64,000 nucleotides of DNA, taken from an uncultured Bacteroidales bacterium (lineage in GTDB: Bacteria; Bacteroidota; Bacteroidia; Bacteroidales; UBA932). A program made the translations under genes and the position numbers. The notes under the pieces were generated by a model. It was not told where the DNA came from. It saw only the letters and a list, made by a program, of their open reading frames with translations, and ran no database searches. The stretch is taken from the NCBI GenBank assembly GCA_910585445.1, contig CAJUEK010000004.1, forward strand, positions 45,684 through 109,683, written 5' to 3'. This document shows positions 25,115 through 32,932 of the stretch, piece by piece (the stretch's first letter is position 1; each line of letters starts with the position of its first letter).

Positions 25115-25939
25115 ATGCCAAGAACAAATTTCCAAGAATTGCTTGATGCAGGTGTTCACTTCGGACACTTGGCGAGAAAATGGAACCCTAAGATGGCACC
25201 ATACATCTTCGACCAGAAGAACGGGATCCATATCATCGACCTGCATAAAAGTATAGTTAAAATCGATGAGGCTGCAAATGTACTCAAACAGCTTGCACGT
25301 TCAGGCCGCAAGGTACTCTTCGTAGCCACAAAGAAACAGGCAAAGGAGATCGTTGCTGAGAAGGCAGGATCCGTAAACATGCCTTACGTGACAGAGAGAT
25401 GGCCGGGCGGAATGCTTACCAACTTCCCGACTATCCGCAAGGCTGTCAAGAAGATGAATACCATCGACAAGATGATTGAGGACGGTACTTTCGATACTCT
25501 CGCAAAGCGTGAGCGTCTCCAGGTGACCCGTCAGAGAGCTAAGCTGGAGAAGAACCTCGGTTCAATCAGGGACCTCAGCCGTCTCCCTTCAGCACTTTTC
25601 GTAGTGGACGTACAGAAAGAGATGAATGCCGTAAAAGAGGCAAATCGTCTTAACATTCCGGTTATCGCTATGGTTGATACTTGTTGCGATCCTACTCCGA
25701 TTGATTATGTGATTCCGGCAAATGACGATGCGGCAAAATCTATAGCACACATCATGGATGTGCTTTGCGGCGCCATCAAAGAGGGATTGGACGAAAGGAA
25801 GCTCGAGAAGGAGAAAGAGGCACCTGAGCAGGCAGAGGAGAAGCAGGCAGGAAAGAAGCTGCGCGCACGCAAGGGCGCAGTAAAGTCTGAGGAGGCTCAG
25901 GCTGAGGCACCTGCTGCTGAGGCTGCTGTTGCAGAGTAA
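25115..25939 (+). CDS. rpsB: 30S ribosomal protein S2
   Basis: 274 residues from the ATG at 25115 (MPRTNFQELLDAGVHFGHLARKWNPKM), chosen because S2 proteins begin here; an upstream frame start at 25076 has a lysine-rich non-family extension. Other family segments: IHIIDLHKSIVKID, VLFVATKKQAKEIV, RWPGGMLTNFPTI, LPSALFVVDVQKEMNAVKEAN and DTCCDPTPIDYVIPANDDA. The last 45 residues (after about 230) are a low-complexity Ala/Glu/Lys tail, often present in this phylum. tsf follows after 33 bases. Confidence 0.96.
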   Translation: MPRTNFQELLDAGVHFGHLARKWNPKMAPYIFDQKNGIHIIDLHKSIVKIDEAANVLKQLARSGRKVLFVATKKQAKEIVAEKAGSVNMPYVTERWPGGMLTNFPTIRKAVKKMNTIDKMIEDGTFDTLAKRERLQVTRQRAKLEKNLGSIRDLSRLPSALFVVDVQKEMNAVKEANRLNIPVIAMVDTCCDPTPIDYVIPANDDAAKSIAHIMDVLCGAIKEGLDERKLEKEKEAPEQAEEKQAGKKLRARKGAVKSEEAQAEAPAAEAAVAE

Positions 25940-25972
25940 TCTTAGTTATCAATTCTTTAAACATCTTACAAA

Positions 25973-26968
25973 ATGGAGATTAAAGCAGCTGACGTTGCAA
26001 AGCTTCGTCAAATGACCGGCGCAGGTATGATGGACTGCAAGAAAGCACTTGTAGAGGCCGAAGGCGATTTCGCAAGGGCGCAGGAAATCATCCGCGAGAA
26101 AGGTAAGCTCGTAGCAGCCAAGAGGGCTGACCGCGAGACTTCAGAAGGTGCTGTGATCGCCAAGGTAAACGGTGGCAAGGCCATCGTGGTAGCCCTTGGA
26201 TGTGAGACTGACTTCGTTTCAAAGAATGCTGAGTTCCAGGCTCTTGCAGAGGCTGTCGCTGAGACTGCAATTGCAAACTTCCCTGCTGACGTAGAAGCCC
26301 TCAAGGCTTGCGTCCTCGCTGACGGCAGAACCGTTGAGGCTGCTGTGACTGAGCAGACAGGAAAGACTGGTGAGAAGCATGTCATCGTAGGCTACGAGAA
26401 AGTCGAGGCACCTTTCATCTCATCTTATATCCACAAGATCAACGGCAAGCTCGCTTCTGTTGTCGGCTTCAGCAAGGAGTTCGATTCACAGGTTGCAAAG
26501 GGAGTTGCCATGCAGGTCGCTTCTATGAACCCGGTTGCCGTTTCTGCGGCTGACTGCTCTCAGGAGGTAATCGACAACGAGCTTAAGGTCGCTGTTGACA
26601 AGACCAAGGAAGAGTTGGTTCAGAAGGCTGTAAACGCAGCTCTCGACAAGGCAGGCATCAACCCTGCACATGTTGACAGCGAGGCTCACATCGAGTCCAA
26701 TACTGCAAAAGGCTGGCTCACTCCGGAGCAGGCTGAGCAGGCACGCGAGATCATCAAGACTGTTTCTGCAGAGAAGGCAGCCAACCTTCCTGAGCAGATG
26801 GTCCAGAACATCGCTAAGGGCCGTCTTCAGAAGTTCTTCAAGGAGCAGACTCTTGAGGAGCAGGGTTATCAGATGGGTGACGGCAAGACTCCTGTAAAGG
26901 ACGTTATCGCCGCTTCAGACAAAGAGGCAAAGATTCTTTGCTTCAAGAGACTCTCTCTCAACGACTGA
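25973..26968 (+). CDS. tsf: Elongation factor Ts
   Basis: 331 residues. The N-terminal UBA-like domain (VAKLRQMTGAGMMDCKKALVEAEGDFARAQEIIREKG) and the core with VVALGCETDFVSKNAEFQALA, the EF-Tu-contacting TDFV motif, are clear. HIHKINGK-type strand appears as SSYIHKINGKLASVVGF near residue 150. It exchanges GDP on EF-Tu. The gene is the last of the rpsB-tsf unit and is closed by a terminator. Confidence 0.95.
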   Translation: MEIKAADVAKLRQMTGAGMMDCKKALVEAEGDFARAQEIIREKGKLVAAKRADRETSEGAVIAKVNGGKAIVVALGCETDFVSKNAEFQALAEAVAETAIANFPADVEALKACVLADGRTVEAAVTEQTGKTGEKHVIVGYEKVEAPFISSYIHKINGKLASVVGFSKEFDSQVAKGVAMQVASMNPVAVSAADCSQEVIDNELKVAVDKTKEELVQKAVNAALDKAGINPAHVDSEAHIESNTAKGWLTPEQAEQAREIIKTVSAEKAANLPEQMVQNIAKGRLQKFFKEQTLEEQGYQMGDGKTPVKDVIAASDKEAKILCFKRLSLND

Positions 26969-26991
26969 TAGCAGTTTCTGCAAATTATATA

Positions 26992-27023
26992 AGGATGTCC
27001 TTTAATTGGGGCATCCTTTTTTT
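26992..27023 (+). terminator. Intrinsic terminator after tsf
   Basis: Stem GGATGTCC with GGGGCATCC (one G-U pair, one extra G) followed by seven T, 24 bases after the tsf stop. Confidence 0.75.
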
Positions 27024-27046
27024 GTGCTGTCCTCCTTTTAGCAGAT

Positions 27047-27260
27047 TGCAATGGAAAACGGTTTAAATATCGGGTGATTCTTAAACCGAATTGCTTTTGG
27101 TTGGCATTCGGTAAAAATCTGCCGCTTTTTTTAAAACCGTTTTATGATAAATGGATAGGCACGGTATAAAATGGTACTGGCCCAATGCAGAATTGACCTT
27201 TTTGTGCCATGGCCAGGGAGAGGCCCGAGTGAAAGACCCATGACTGAGTTTCGAATCCCC
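27047..27260. repeat. Intergenic palindromic repeat, copy A
   Basis: A non-coding element between tsf and the flippase gene that reappears at 31039-31224. The two share an identical 25-base core (27076-27100 and 31070-31094), the start GCAATGGAAAA, a block around 27109-27144 and a more diverged end around 27199-27260. Copy A has a perfect 10-pair inverted repeat (AAAACGGTTT 27055-27064 with AAACCGTTTT 27134-27143) and two mutually exclusive inner stems (CGGTTTAA with TTAAACCG; ACCGAAT with ATTCGGT). No protein is encoded. It may be a MITE-like element or a structured RNA. Confidence 0.65.
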
Positions 27261-27350
27261 TTCTATCTAATAATCCCCATCTTATCTCAAAATCTTTGTC
27301 CTATCTCATGATTCCCGTCGTATCTCAAATTCCCGGTCTGTCTCAAATTC
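27254..27350. repeat. 19-base imperfect tandem repeat
   Basis: The motif TATCT recurs at 27264, 27283, 27302 and 27321 (exactly 19 bases apart), then TGTCT at 27339. The unit is roughly ATCCCnnTCnTATCTCAAA, in about 4.7 copies. It abuts the 3' end of repeat copy A; copy B carries only one unit-like segment there. No spacers or cas genes, so not a CRISPR. Confidence 0.75.
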
Positions 27351-27477
27351 GTCAGCTGCCCTCTGTTTTCTTGTGGGGCGTAATGGTTTTATTTTCAGTG
27401 TGTTGTTGAATCACGATGCCCCTAAAATGGGGAATCGTATGTCGGGAATGTGCTGGGGACCAGATGGTTATGCGCCA
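27351..27477. other. Remainder of the tsf-flippase gap
   Basis: Nothing recognisable; no terminator with a T tract was found for the flippase gene, which ends at 27478 on the minus strand. Confidence 0.3.
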
Positions 27478-29004
27478 CTATTTGCGGATGGTTTTCCATG
27501 CCATGAGAGCATAGCATGCTATAAGGGCCGTATGCACACCGAGTTTTGCAAGCATGAGACCGTAGTTGTCGGGCAGGATATCTGTGAAGAAAGCGGTGTC
27601 TATTATGAGCGAAAGTCCATAGACTGCTCCCATCAGGACTACGATTGCTGAGATACGGCCCCATCTGTATGGTATCGGGTAATGTCTGGAGCCGAGCCAT
27701 GAGCTTATCGCGAACATGACAATATAGCTTGCGAGATGTCCGTAGGCGGCGGCCCAATATGAATACTTCGGCATGAACACCACTATTATCACGGTTGTCA
27801 CGGCAAGTCCTGCGAGAGTAATCCATATCGCCATGTTAGTCTTGCCCGAGAGCTTGTACCACATGGATACGTTGTAGAGCATGCCTAATATCATATATGA
27901 CAGTAGCATTACGGGAACAACTCCCACTGCAGAACGGAACTGCGGGCCGAGAATAAGGGCTATGATGTCTATATAAAGTATTACTCCAAGGAACACGAGT
28001 CCGCAGAAAGCGGTGAAATACTCCTGTACGGATGCATACAGCTCCTTTGAGCCTTTATCCTTGGCTTTTCTGAAGAAGAACGGCTCGGCTGCATAGCGGA
28101 ACATCTGGATGAACAGGTTCATTATCACGGCGAGCTTCACTGCAGCCTGATAAATGCCCAAGCTTGACCTCCAGGCCTCCGCATTTGTGTCGAAATATCT
28201 GAACAATATCCTGTCAACAAAGTCATTTATCACTCCCGGTAGAGAGGCTGCCATGAGAGGCAGGGAGTAGGCGAGCATCTGTCCAAGCAGTTTCCTGTCG
28301 AGACGGAAGCTCAGTTTCATGAAATCAGGAATGAACAGCAGGCCGCATACTGCGCAGCTTATGAAGATTGCGAAAATGACATAGCTGAAATCAGGCGCGG
28401 CAGGGATGAAATGCAGCAGCCATATGTCAGATGCCGTGAGTTCAGCCACAGGGATTCCTGCCTCTGCCGCTACTTTTGCACAATAGCTCGGGAAAGGGAT
28501 GAACAGCAGCAGGTTGGCAATGGTTTCCGTGATGATTTTTATGGTCTTGAAGATTGCGAATTTAAGGGCCTTGTTTTCCTGGCGCAGCTTTGCGAAAAGT
28601 ATCGCCGTTATGGAGTCAAGCGCCAGGATGCCTCCGGTGTATCTTATGCATGCCCCATAGCCTTCATATCCGAGGGCCGAGGCAATTGGTGAGGCGAAAG
28701 CTGTCATCAGGGCGAGGAATGTGGCGCTGATGCAGAAGACCGTGACGAATGCGCTTGAATATACGTTTTTCGGATTTACCCCTTCCTTGTTGGCGAATCT
28801 GAAGCAGCCTGTCTCAAGGCCGAGCACCAGGACAACCTGCAGCACGGCTATGTATGCCATGAATTCCGTCACGACTCCGTAGCTTTCAGGGGAAAGGAGG
28901 CGTGTATAAATCGGAACGAAAAGGAAGTTGATGATTCGTGCGAGTATGGTGCTCAGACCGTAAATCATGGTCTGGCCTGCCAATTGTTTCAACGGATTTG
29001 CCAT
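27478..29004 (-). CDS. Wzx/MATE-like polysaccharide flippase
   Basis: 508 residues from the ATG at 29004 (MANPLKQLAGQTMIYGLSTILARIINFLFVPIYTRLLSPESYG), selected because this start begins the family N-terminus and a -7 element lies directly upstream. It has 12-14 predicted membrane helices and the oligosaccharide-flippase signature at the start. Such proteins move lipid-linked sugars or other lipid intermediates across the inner membrane. There are no glycosyltransferase genes beside it, so the cargo is unknown; a lipid II flippase or O-antigen role is possible. The promoter position implies a very short 5' leader. Confidence 0.8.
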   Translation of the reverse strand: MANPLKQLAGQTMIYGLSTILARIINFLFVPIYTRLLSPESYGVVTEFMAYIAVLQVVLVLGLETGCFRFANKEGVNPKNVYSSAFVTVFCISATFLALMTAFASPIASALGYEGYGACIRYTGGILALDSITAILFAKLRQENKALKFAIFKTIKIITETIANLLLFIPFPSYCAKVAAEAGIPVAELTASDIWLLHFIPAAPDFSYVIFAIFISCAVCGLLFIPDFMKLSFRLDRKLLGQMLAYSLPLMAASLPGVINDFVDRILFRYFDTNAEAWRSSLGIYQAAVKLAVIMNLFIQMFRYAAEPFFFRKAKDKGSKELYASVQEYFTAFCGLVFLGVILYIDIIALILGPQFRSAVGVVPVMLLSYMILGMLYNVSMWYKLSGKTNMAIWITLAGLAVTTVIIVVFMPKYSYWAAAYGHLASYIVMFAISSWLGSRHYPIPYRWGRISAIVVLMGAVYGLSLIIDTAFFTDILPDNYGLMLAKLGVHTALIACYALMAWKTIRK

Positions 29005-29011
29005 AATGAGG

Positions 29012-29020
29012 GCAAAAATA
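29012..29020 (-). promoter_or_regulatory. Promoter -7 element for the flippase gene
   Basis: The minus strand reads TATTTTTGC. With the usual spacing the transcript would begin within a few bases of the start codon at 29004. Confidence 0.5.
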
Positions 29021-29022
29021 AC

Positions 29023-29030
29023 TATTTTTG
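29023..29030 (+). promoter_or_regulatory. Promoter -7 element for the cyclophilin gene
   Basis: TATTTTTG, divergent from and almost touching the flippase -7 element. The resulting leader is about 175 bases. Confidence 0.5.
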
Positions 29031-29113
29031 TCCGATTAATCGGGAAATGATATGAACCGAACATGAAAATCTTTGATATATTTTCGCCCAAGGCGATGTC
29101 AAATGATTTTCAT

Positions 29114-29160
29114 CGTGAGAGTGAGCGATAGCGAACGGCTATCATGCTCTCACAAAATTT
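29114..29160 (+). promoter_or_regulatory. Hairpin in the cyclophilin leader
   Basis: GTGAGAG pairs with CTCTCAC and the inner GATAGC with GCTATC, followed by AAAATTTTT: terminator-like. Flanking it are two near-identical copies (about 27 bases) of an AACCGRACATGAAAATYTTTGATAT-like segment near 29053-29078 and 29191-29215, the second running into the start codon. Confidence 0.4.
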
Positions 29161-29213
29161 TTATTGATGTAAAAATTTTTGATAGTATGAAACCGGACAT
29201 GAAAATTTTTGAT

Positions 29214-29981
29214 ATGATGAAAAGGACGGCATTACTGCTTGCCGTTATGTCTGCTGCTGTTGCGGCATTTTCTTGCTCATGCGGGCATGGAAGCCGTGCG
29301 AAAGCGGAGACCGAATTGGATGACAGTACTAAAACAGCACTTGAAATGGAAAGGAAAAGAATCGAAGAGCCTGAGTTTGACATATTGACCTCACTCGGCA
29401 AAATGCGCGTAAGGCTTTACAGCCGCACTCCCAAGCACAGGGACAATTTTGTGAAACTTGTTTCTGAGAAATACTATGACGGGCTGAGATTCCACAGGGT
29501 CATAGAGGATTTCATGATTCAGACTGGAGACCCTTATTCAAAGGATATGGCAATGGTTGACAGATGGGGCCAGGGAGGTCCTGACTATACCGTGCCGGCG
29601 GAATTTGTAGGTGAATATGTGCATAAGAAAGGTGCTTTGGCAGCTGCACGCAAATCTGACATGGCCAATCCTAAGAAGGCATCGTCCGGCTCGCAGTTCT
29701 ATATAGTGCACAATCCGGAGAATTGTTCACATCTTGACGGACAATATACCGTTTTCGGCGAGGTGATTGACGGCCTTGATATAATTGACAGGATTGCCGC
29801 AGTGCCGGTTGACCGCTATGACAGGCCATATGAGGATGTGATGATAATCAGCATAGAGCCTGTTCAATACGGTCCGAAGGTGACTGACGGGGCTGCCGCT
29901 GGCCCTGACACTTTGTCTGTGCAGTCTGAGGCCATGTCTTCTGAGGTGGCAGAGCCTGCTGAAAAGGACGGAGGAAAATAG
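29214..29981 (+). CDS. Cyclophilin-type peptidyl-prolyl isomerase, lipoprotein
   Basis: 255 residues from the ATG at 29214 (29217 equally possible), chosen for the signal peptide MMKRTALLLAVMSAAVAAFSC. An in-frame upstream extension exists but lies in the leader repeat region. The cyclophilin domain spans about 55-220: FDILTSLGKMRVRLY, HRDNFVKLV, YYDGLRFHRVIEDFMIQTGDP, the SGSQFYIVHN segment and LDGQYTVFGEVIDGLDIIDRIA. It isomerises Xaa-Pro bonds in exported proteins. The substrate-site residues FHR...F and Q in SQFYI are present. A short Ala/Glu-rich tail follows. The HAD gene starts 6 bases later. Confidence 0.85.
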   Translation: MMKRTALLLAVMSAAVAAFSCSCGHGSRAKAETELDDSTKTALEMERKRIEEPEFDILTSLGKMRVRLYSRTPKHRDNFVKLVSEKYYDGLRFHRVIEDFMIQTGDPYSKDMAMVDRWGQGGPDYTVPAEFVGEYVHKKGALAAARKSDMANPKKASSGSQFYIVHNPENCSHLDGQYTVFGEVIDGLDIIDRIAAVPVDRYDRPYEDVMIISIEPVQYGPKVTDGAAAGPDTLSVQSEAMSSEVAEPAEKDGGK

Positions 29982-29987
29982 TCCGGT

Positions 29988-30677
29988 ATGAAAGGAAAGT
30001 TCAAATATGTCTTTTTTGACGCGGATGACACCCTGTGGGAGAACGAGCAGTTCTTCCGTGATGCGGAGGAGAGTTTCATAAGGCTTCTTGCGCCTTATAC
30101 CGGGCCGGAAGGGGTGCAGCAGATGCTCTGGGACAGGCAGGAGGAGAATATTCCGCTCTTCGGCTACGGGTCGAAAACCTATATGATAGGAATGTCCGAT
30201 GCTGCCATGGAGCTTTGCGGAGGACACCTTCCATCGGAAATTTATCATGGGATAAAGAAAATCATAACGGACCTGACTTATCATGAGTTCAGGCTGCTTG
30301 ACGGGGTGGAGGAGACTTTGGAGGCGCTTTACGGCCATTATACTCTGGTGGTTGCCACCAAGGGCGATGTGACTGAGCAGATGTGCAAGTTCCGCCAGTC
30401 CGGGCTCGGAAAATATTTTCATCATGTGGAGGTCATGGAGAACAAGTGTGAGCAGAATTATCTTGAGCTGGCCGCCAAGCATGACATAGCTCCGCAGCAG
30501 CTGCTGATGGTAGGCAATTCCGTCAAATCTGACATAGCGCCTGTCATAAATGTCGGAGGAACTGCGATAAATACTCCCCATAATGTCGTTTGGGTACATG
30601 AAATGATGGATATGCCGGAGTCTGACAGGATAACTGTTGTGAAAAATATAAAAGATATTGTCAATTTTCTTCTTTAG
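29988..30677 (+). CDS. HAD-superfamily hydrolase
   Basis: 229 residues, cytoplasmic. HAD motif I, FFDADDTLWENEQFF, holds the nucleophilic Asp. A helical cap (about 20-95) follows. Motif II is the Thr in VVATKGDV near residue 123, motif III a Lys near ENKCEQNY, and motif IV MVGNSVKSDIAP near 180. The layout is that of the YjjG/phosphoglycolate phosphatase-like group (HAD-IA). Substrate not known. It begins 6 bases after the cyclophilin stop, so the two are probably co-transcribed. Confidence 0.8.
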   Translation: MKGKFKYVFFDADDTLWENEQFFRDAEESFIRLLAPYTGPEGVQQMLWDRQEENIPLFGYGSKTYMIGMSDAAMELCGGHLPSEIYHGIKKIITDLTYHEFRLLDGVEETLEALYGHYTLVVATKGDVTEQMCKFRQSGLGKYFHHVEVMENKCEQNYLELAAKHDIAPQQLLMVGNSVKSDIAPVINVGGTAINTPHNVVWVHEMMDMPESDRITVVKNIKDIVNFLL

Positions 30678-30741
30678 CAAGGTGTTTTGGCACGGAATTG
30701 GCAATAAACTTACACCGAATAGTTTTTTCATAGGTTAAGTT

Positions 30742-30960
30742 TTAGGTTAGAATTGCGGACGCCGCCCGATGTGAATCGGACGGCGTCCAACTTTTGATCA
30801 GACAGATTGTTGCAAACCCCTAGGCACGCAAATATGACTTTAAAGCCGCCAGTTGGGAAGTATTGCGCTTATGGGTATCAATTTGAGCACCCCTAAGCAC
30901 GCTAACGTTAAACTCCTAACCTAAGCCGATACCTTTGGGGCTTTGGGGTTTGTGCTCCAC
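30742..30960. other. Structured non-coding intergenic region
   Basis: Part of a 600-base gap between the HAD gene and menA in which no protein is supported. It has an outer inverted repeat (TTAGGTTAG 30742-30750 with CTAACCTAA 30916-30924) around a very strong hairpin (30757-30788). It also holds a direct repeat of the form ACCCCTARGCACGC near 30816 and 30887, and GAGCAC near 30883 with GTGCTC near 30952. It could be a small RNA or the remnant of a mobile element. Copy B of the palindromic repeat follows it. Confidence 0.4.
30757..30795 (+). terminator. Strong hairpin, probable terminator of the HAD operon
   Basis: A 14-position stem with a single mismatch (left arm from 30757, right arm to 30788, loop GTGA), followed by AACTTTT. 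It lies 80 bases after the HAD stop. Confidence 0.65.
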
Positions 30961-31038
30961 TGCTGATGCTGAGTCGTGTGAAGAGTCCTTTTTGCAAGCT
31001 GTCAAAATGCTGGTATGTTTCATGTCGCAATTGGCAAG

Positions 31039-31224
31039 CTGCAATGGAAAAACGGTAAAAATATCGGGCGATTCTTAAACCGAATTGCTTTTGGGGAGCA
31101 TTCCGTTAAAAATCAGGCGTTTTCTTAAACTGTTTTTTATGAATGCATTTGCTTAATGCAAAATGTATCTGCCTGCCAATTTGCGCTATGGCTCGGGAGA
31201 GACCAGATACTGAGCTTAAAATCC
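31039..31224. repeat. Intergenic palindromic repeat, copy B
   Basis: Second copy of the element at 27047-27260. The outer pairing is kept although bases differ (AAAAACGGT with ACTGTTTTT, a G-U pair replacing G-C), which hints at conserved structure. The end (GCTATGGCTCGGGAGAGACC) corresponds to GCCATGGCCAGGGAGAGGCC in copy A. It ends just before the menA promoter. Confidence 0.65.
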
Positions 31225-31247
31225 CAGTCTTATTGCGATATTTTTCA

Positions 31248-31256
31248 TACCTTTGC
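31248..31256 (+). promoter_or_regulatory. Promoter -7 element for menA
   Basis: TACCTTTGC matches TAnnTTTG, 23 bases before the start codon at 31279. The implied short leader supports that start over the frame beginning at 31156. Confidence 0.55.
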
Positions 31257-31278
31257 ATCCGCCAAAAGTAAAGATGAA

Positions 31279-32175
31279 ATGAGAAAGCATACTTTCAAAG
31301 AATGGATGATAGCGGTGAGGCCATGGTCTTTTCCAGCCTCTACAATGCCTGTCATCGTTACAATGTCATATCTGTTCTGGAAAGACGGGGCATCGGGAAT
31401 CAACTGGCTTTTCGGATTGTGGGCTCTTGTGAACATCGTGGTCTTCCATGCTGCGGGAAATACATGGAGCGACTGGTTTGATTACAGGAAAAAAGTTGAT
31501 GCTGAGGATACGTTCGGTTCAAAGACTCTTACTTCCGGGATGTTCGCCCCCGGGGAGATAATGAGGCTGTCGGTGGCACTGACTGTCGTGGCATGTGCCG
31601 GAGGAATCGGGCTTCTCGTGTTGACCGGGCTTCCTCTTCTGTGGATAGGCCTTGGTGGAGTGGCCTGCACGCTTCTTTATCCTGCTTTGAAGTACCGTGC
31701 GCTCGGGGATGTCGTGATTTTGGCCGCATATGCATTTCTGCCTACTCTCGGTACGTCATATGTAGTTACCGGAGCTATTGACTGGAATGTGCTGTGGATT
31801 GCGCTGCCTGTAGGGCTTGTCACTGACGGAATCCTGCATGCGAACAATACGAGGGACATCATGACTGACCGCCGCTGCGGCATAACTACAATGGCGATGG
31901 GACTCGGGATGAAGGCTTCCGCTTGGGTTTACGGATTTGAGATGGTGTTTCCTTATGTCTGGGTTGGCATCTGCTCGATTGCCGGGATAATGCCGCTTTG
32001 GACCATAATCGTATTCCTTACATTGCCAGTGGCCATCGCATGTGAAAGGACGATGCGGAAGGCGGTTGACGGAGGTGTGGTGCTGATTGCCGACCTTGAT
32101 GTCCGTACTGCCAATGTGCAGCTGATGTTTTCGCTCCTGCTGACCCTCGCGTTCGCAGTTGACGGTCTCATATAA
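31279..32175 (+). CDS. menA: 1,4-dihydroxy-2-naphthoate prenyltransferase (UbiA family)
   Basis: 298 residues from the ATG at 31279 (MRKHTFKEWMIAVRPWSFPASTMPVIV). UbiA-type integral membrane enzyme with about eight or nine helices. The first Asp-rich motif is in AAGNTWSDWFDYRKKVDAED (near 70-90) and the second in HANNTRDIMTDRRCGITTMA (near 190-210); both bind the Mg-prenyl diphosphate. RPWSFPAS is typical of MenA. It attaches the isoprenoid tail in menaquinone synthesis, the electron carrier used with SdhC. The CPBP protease gene starts 3 bases later. Confidence 0.85.
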   Translation: MRKHTFKEWMIAVRPWSFPASTMPVIVTMSYLFWKDGASGINWLFGLWALVNIVVFHAAGNTWSDWFDYRKKVDAEDTFGSKTLTSGMFAPGEIMRLSVALTVVACAGGIGLLVLTGLPLLWIGLGGVACTLLYPALKYRALGDVVILAAYAFLPTLGTSYVVTGAIDWNVLWIALPVGLVTDGILHANNTRDIMTDRRCGITTMAMGLGMKASAWVYGFEMVFPYVWVGICSIAGIMPLWTIIVFLTLPVAIACERTMRKAVDGGVVLIADLDVRTANVQLMFSLLLTLAFAVDGLI

Positions 32176-32178
32176 TCT

Positions 32179-32814
32179 ATGGGAGAAGAAAAAGTGAGCC
32201 TTTCAAGGCCTGTGGCTGGTGTCTGCATCGCTGCTGTCCTGTGGACCGTCATGTTTTCCCCATGGACGGCTCCGCATGTGAATTTCTGGGGCATGATGAC
32301 ATGCTCAGCCCTGGCGCTGACTCTTTTTTCAATGTGGGCGGGCAGCTTCAGACTGGGTGGCGTTAAGTTCGGTCCGGTTGACATTGTTGCCGGTATTGTG
32401 CTTGCCGCCGTGCTTTGGGGCGTATTCTGGGTGGGGGACAGGTTGTCTTCCATGATGTTTGGTTTTGCACGCGGTCAGGTGGACATGATTTACGGTATGC
32501 GGGACGGTGAGAATCCTTGGGTGCTGACTGCCCTGATGCTTTTGGTGATAGGACCGGCTGAGGAGATTTTCTGGAGGGGATATATACAGGAGAGCTTTTC
32601 GCGCAGGTGGGGTGCAAATGCAGGATTGGTGGTCACGACTTTAATCTATGCGCTGGTCCATATATCAAAATTCAATTTCATGCTTTTGATGGCAGCATTG
32701 GTTGCCGGGGCATTTTGGGGGCTTGCATACAGGCTCTTTCCTGACCGTCTCGGGGCGATAATAATTTCTCATGCGCTGTGGGATTGTGCTGTGTTCATCT
32801 GGTTTCCGATATAA
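32179..32814 (+). CDS. CPBP family intramembrane metalloprotease
   Basis: 211 residues, about six membrane helices. The three CPBP (CAAX prenyl protease 2/Rce1-like) motifs are seen: GPAEEIFWRGYIQ near residue 116 (EExxxR), a HISKFNF segment near 157, and SHALWDCAVF near 198 (HxxxD-like). The substrate is unknown. It begins 3 bases after menA; the two are probably co-transcribed, but a functional link is not implied. Confidence 0.8.
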   Translation: MGEEKVSLSRPVAGVCIAAVLWTVMFSPWTAPHVNFWGMMTCSALALTLFSMWAGSFRLGGVKFGPVDIVAGIVLAAVLWGVFWVGDRLSSMMFGFARGQVDMIYGMRDGENPWVLTALMLLVIGPAEEIFWRGYIQESFSRRWGANAGLVVTTLIYALVHISKFNFMLLMAALVAGAFWGLAYRLFPDRLGAIIISHALWDCAVFIWFPI

Positions 32815-32932
32815 ATAAGGTATGCAATAAGTTGTGCAATCATGAAACTGCGGAGCCGGGAGCTTGTGATTATACAATTTTTCCGGATTATAAAGTTTTG
32901 CCTGTAGTTTTTTTGTGCATGCTGCGTCCAAT

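Noticed and set aside
27199..27262. Possible tRNA (TTTCGAATCCCC resembles a T-arm)
   Set aside because: No acceptor stem or anticodon arm can be drawn; the same segment is in the diverged copy at 31.2 kb without the T-arm pattern.
27254..27350. Possible CRISPR array
   Set aside because: Units are directly joined without spacers, only about 19 bases long, and no cas genes are near.
29727..30731. Minus-strand 334-residue frame opposite the cyclophilin end and the HAD gene
   Set aside because: His/Arg/Leu-rich shadow; HAD motifs I to IV on the plus strand identify the real gene.
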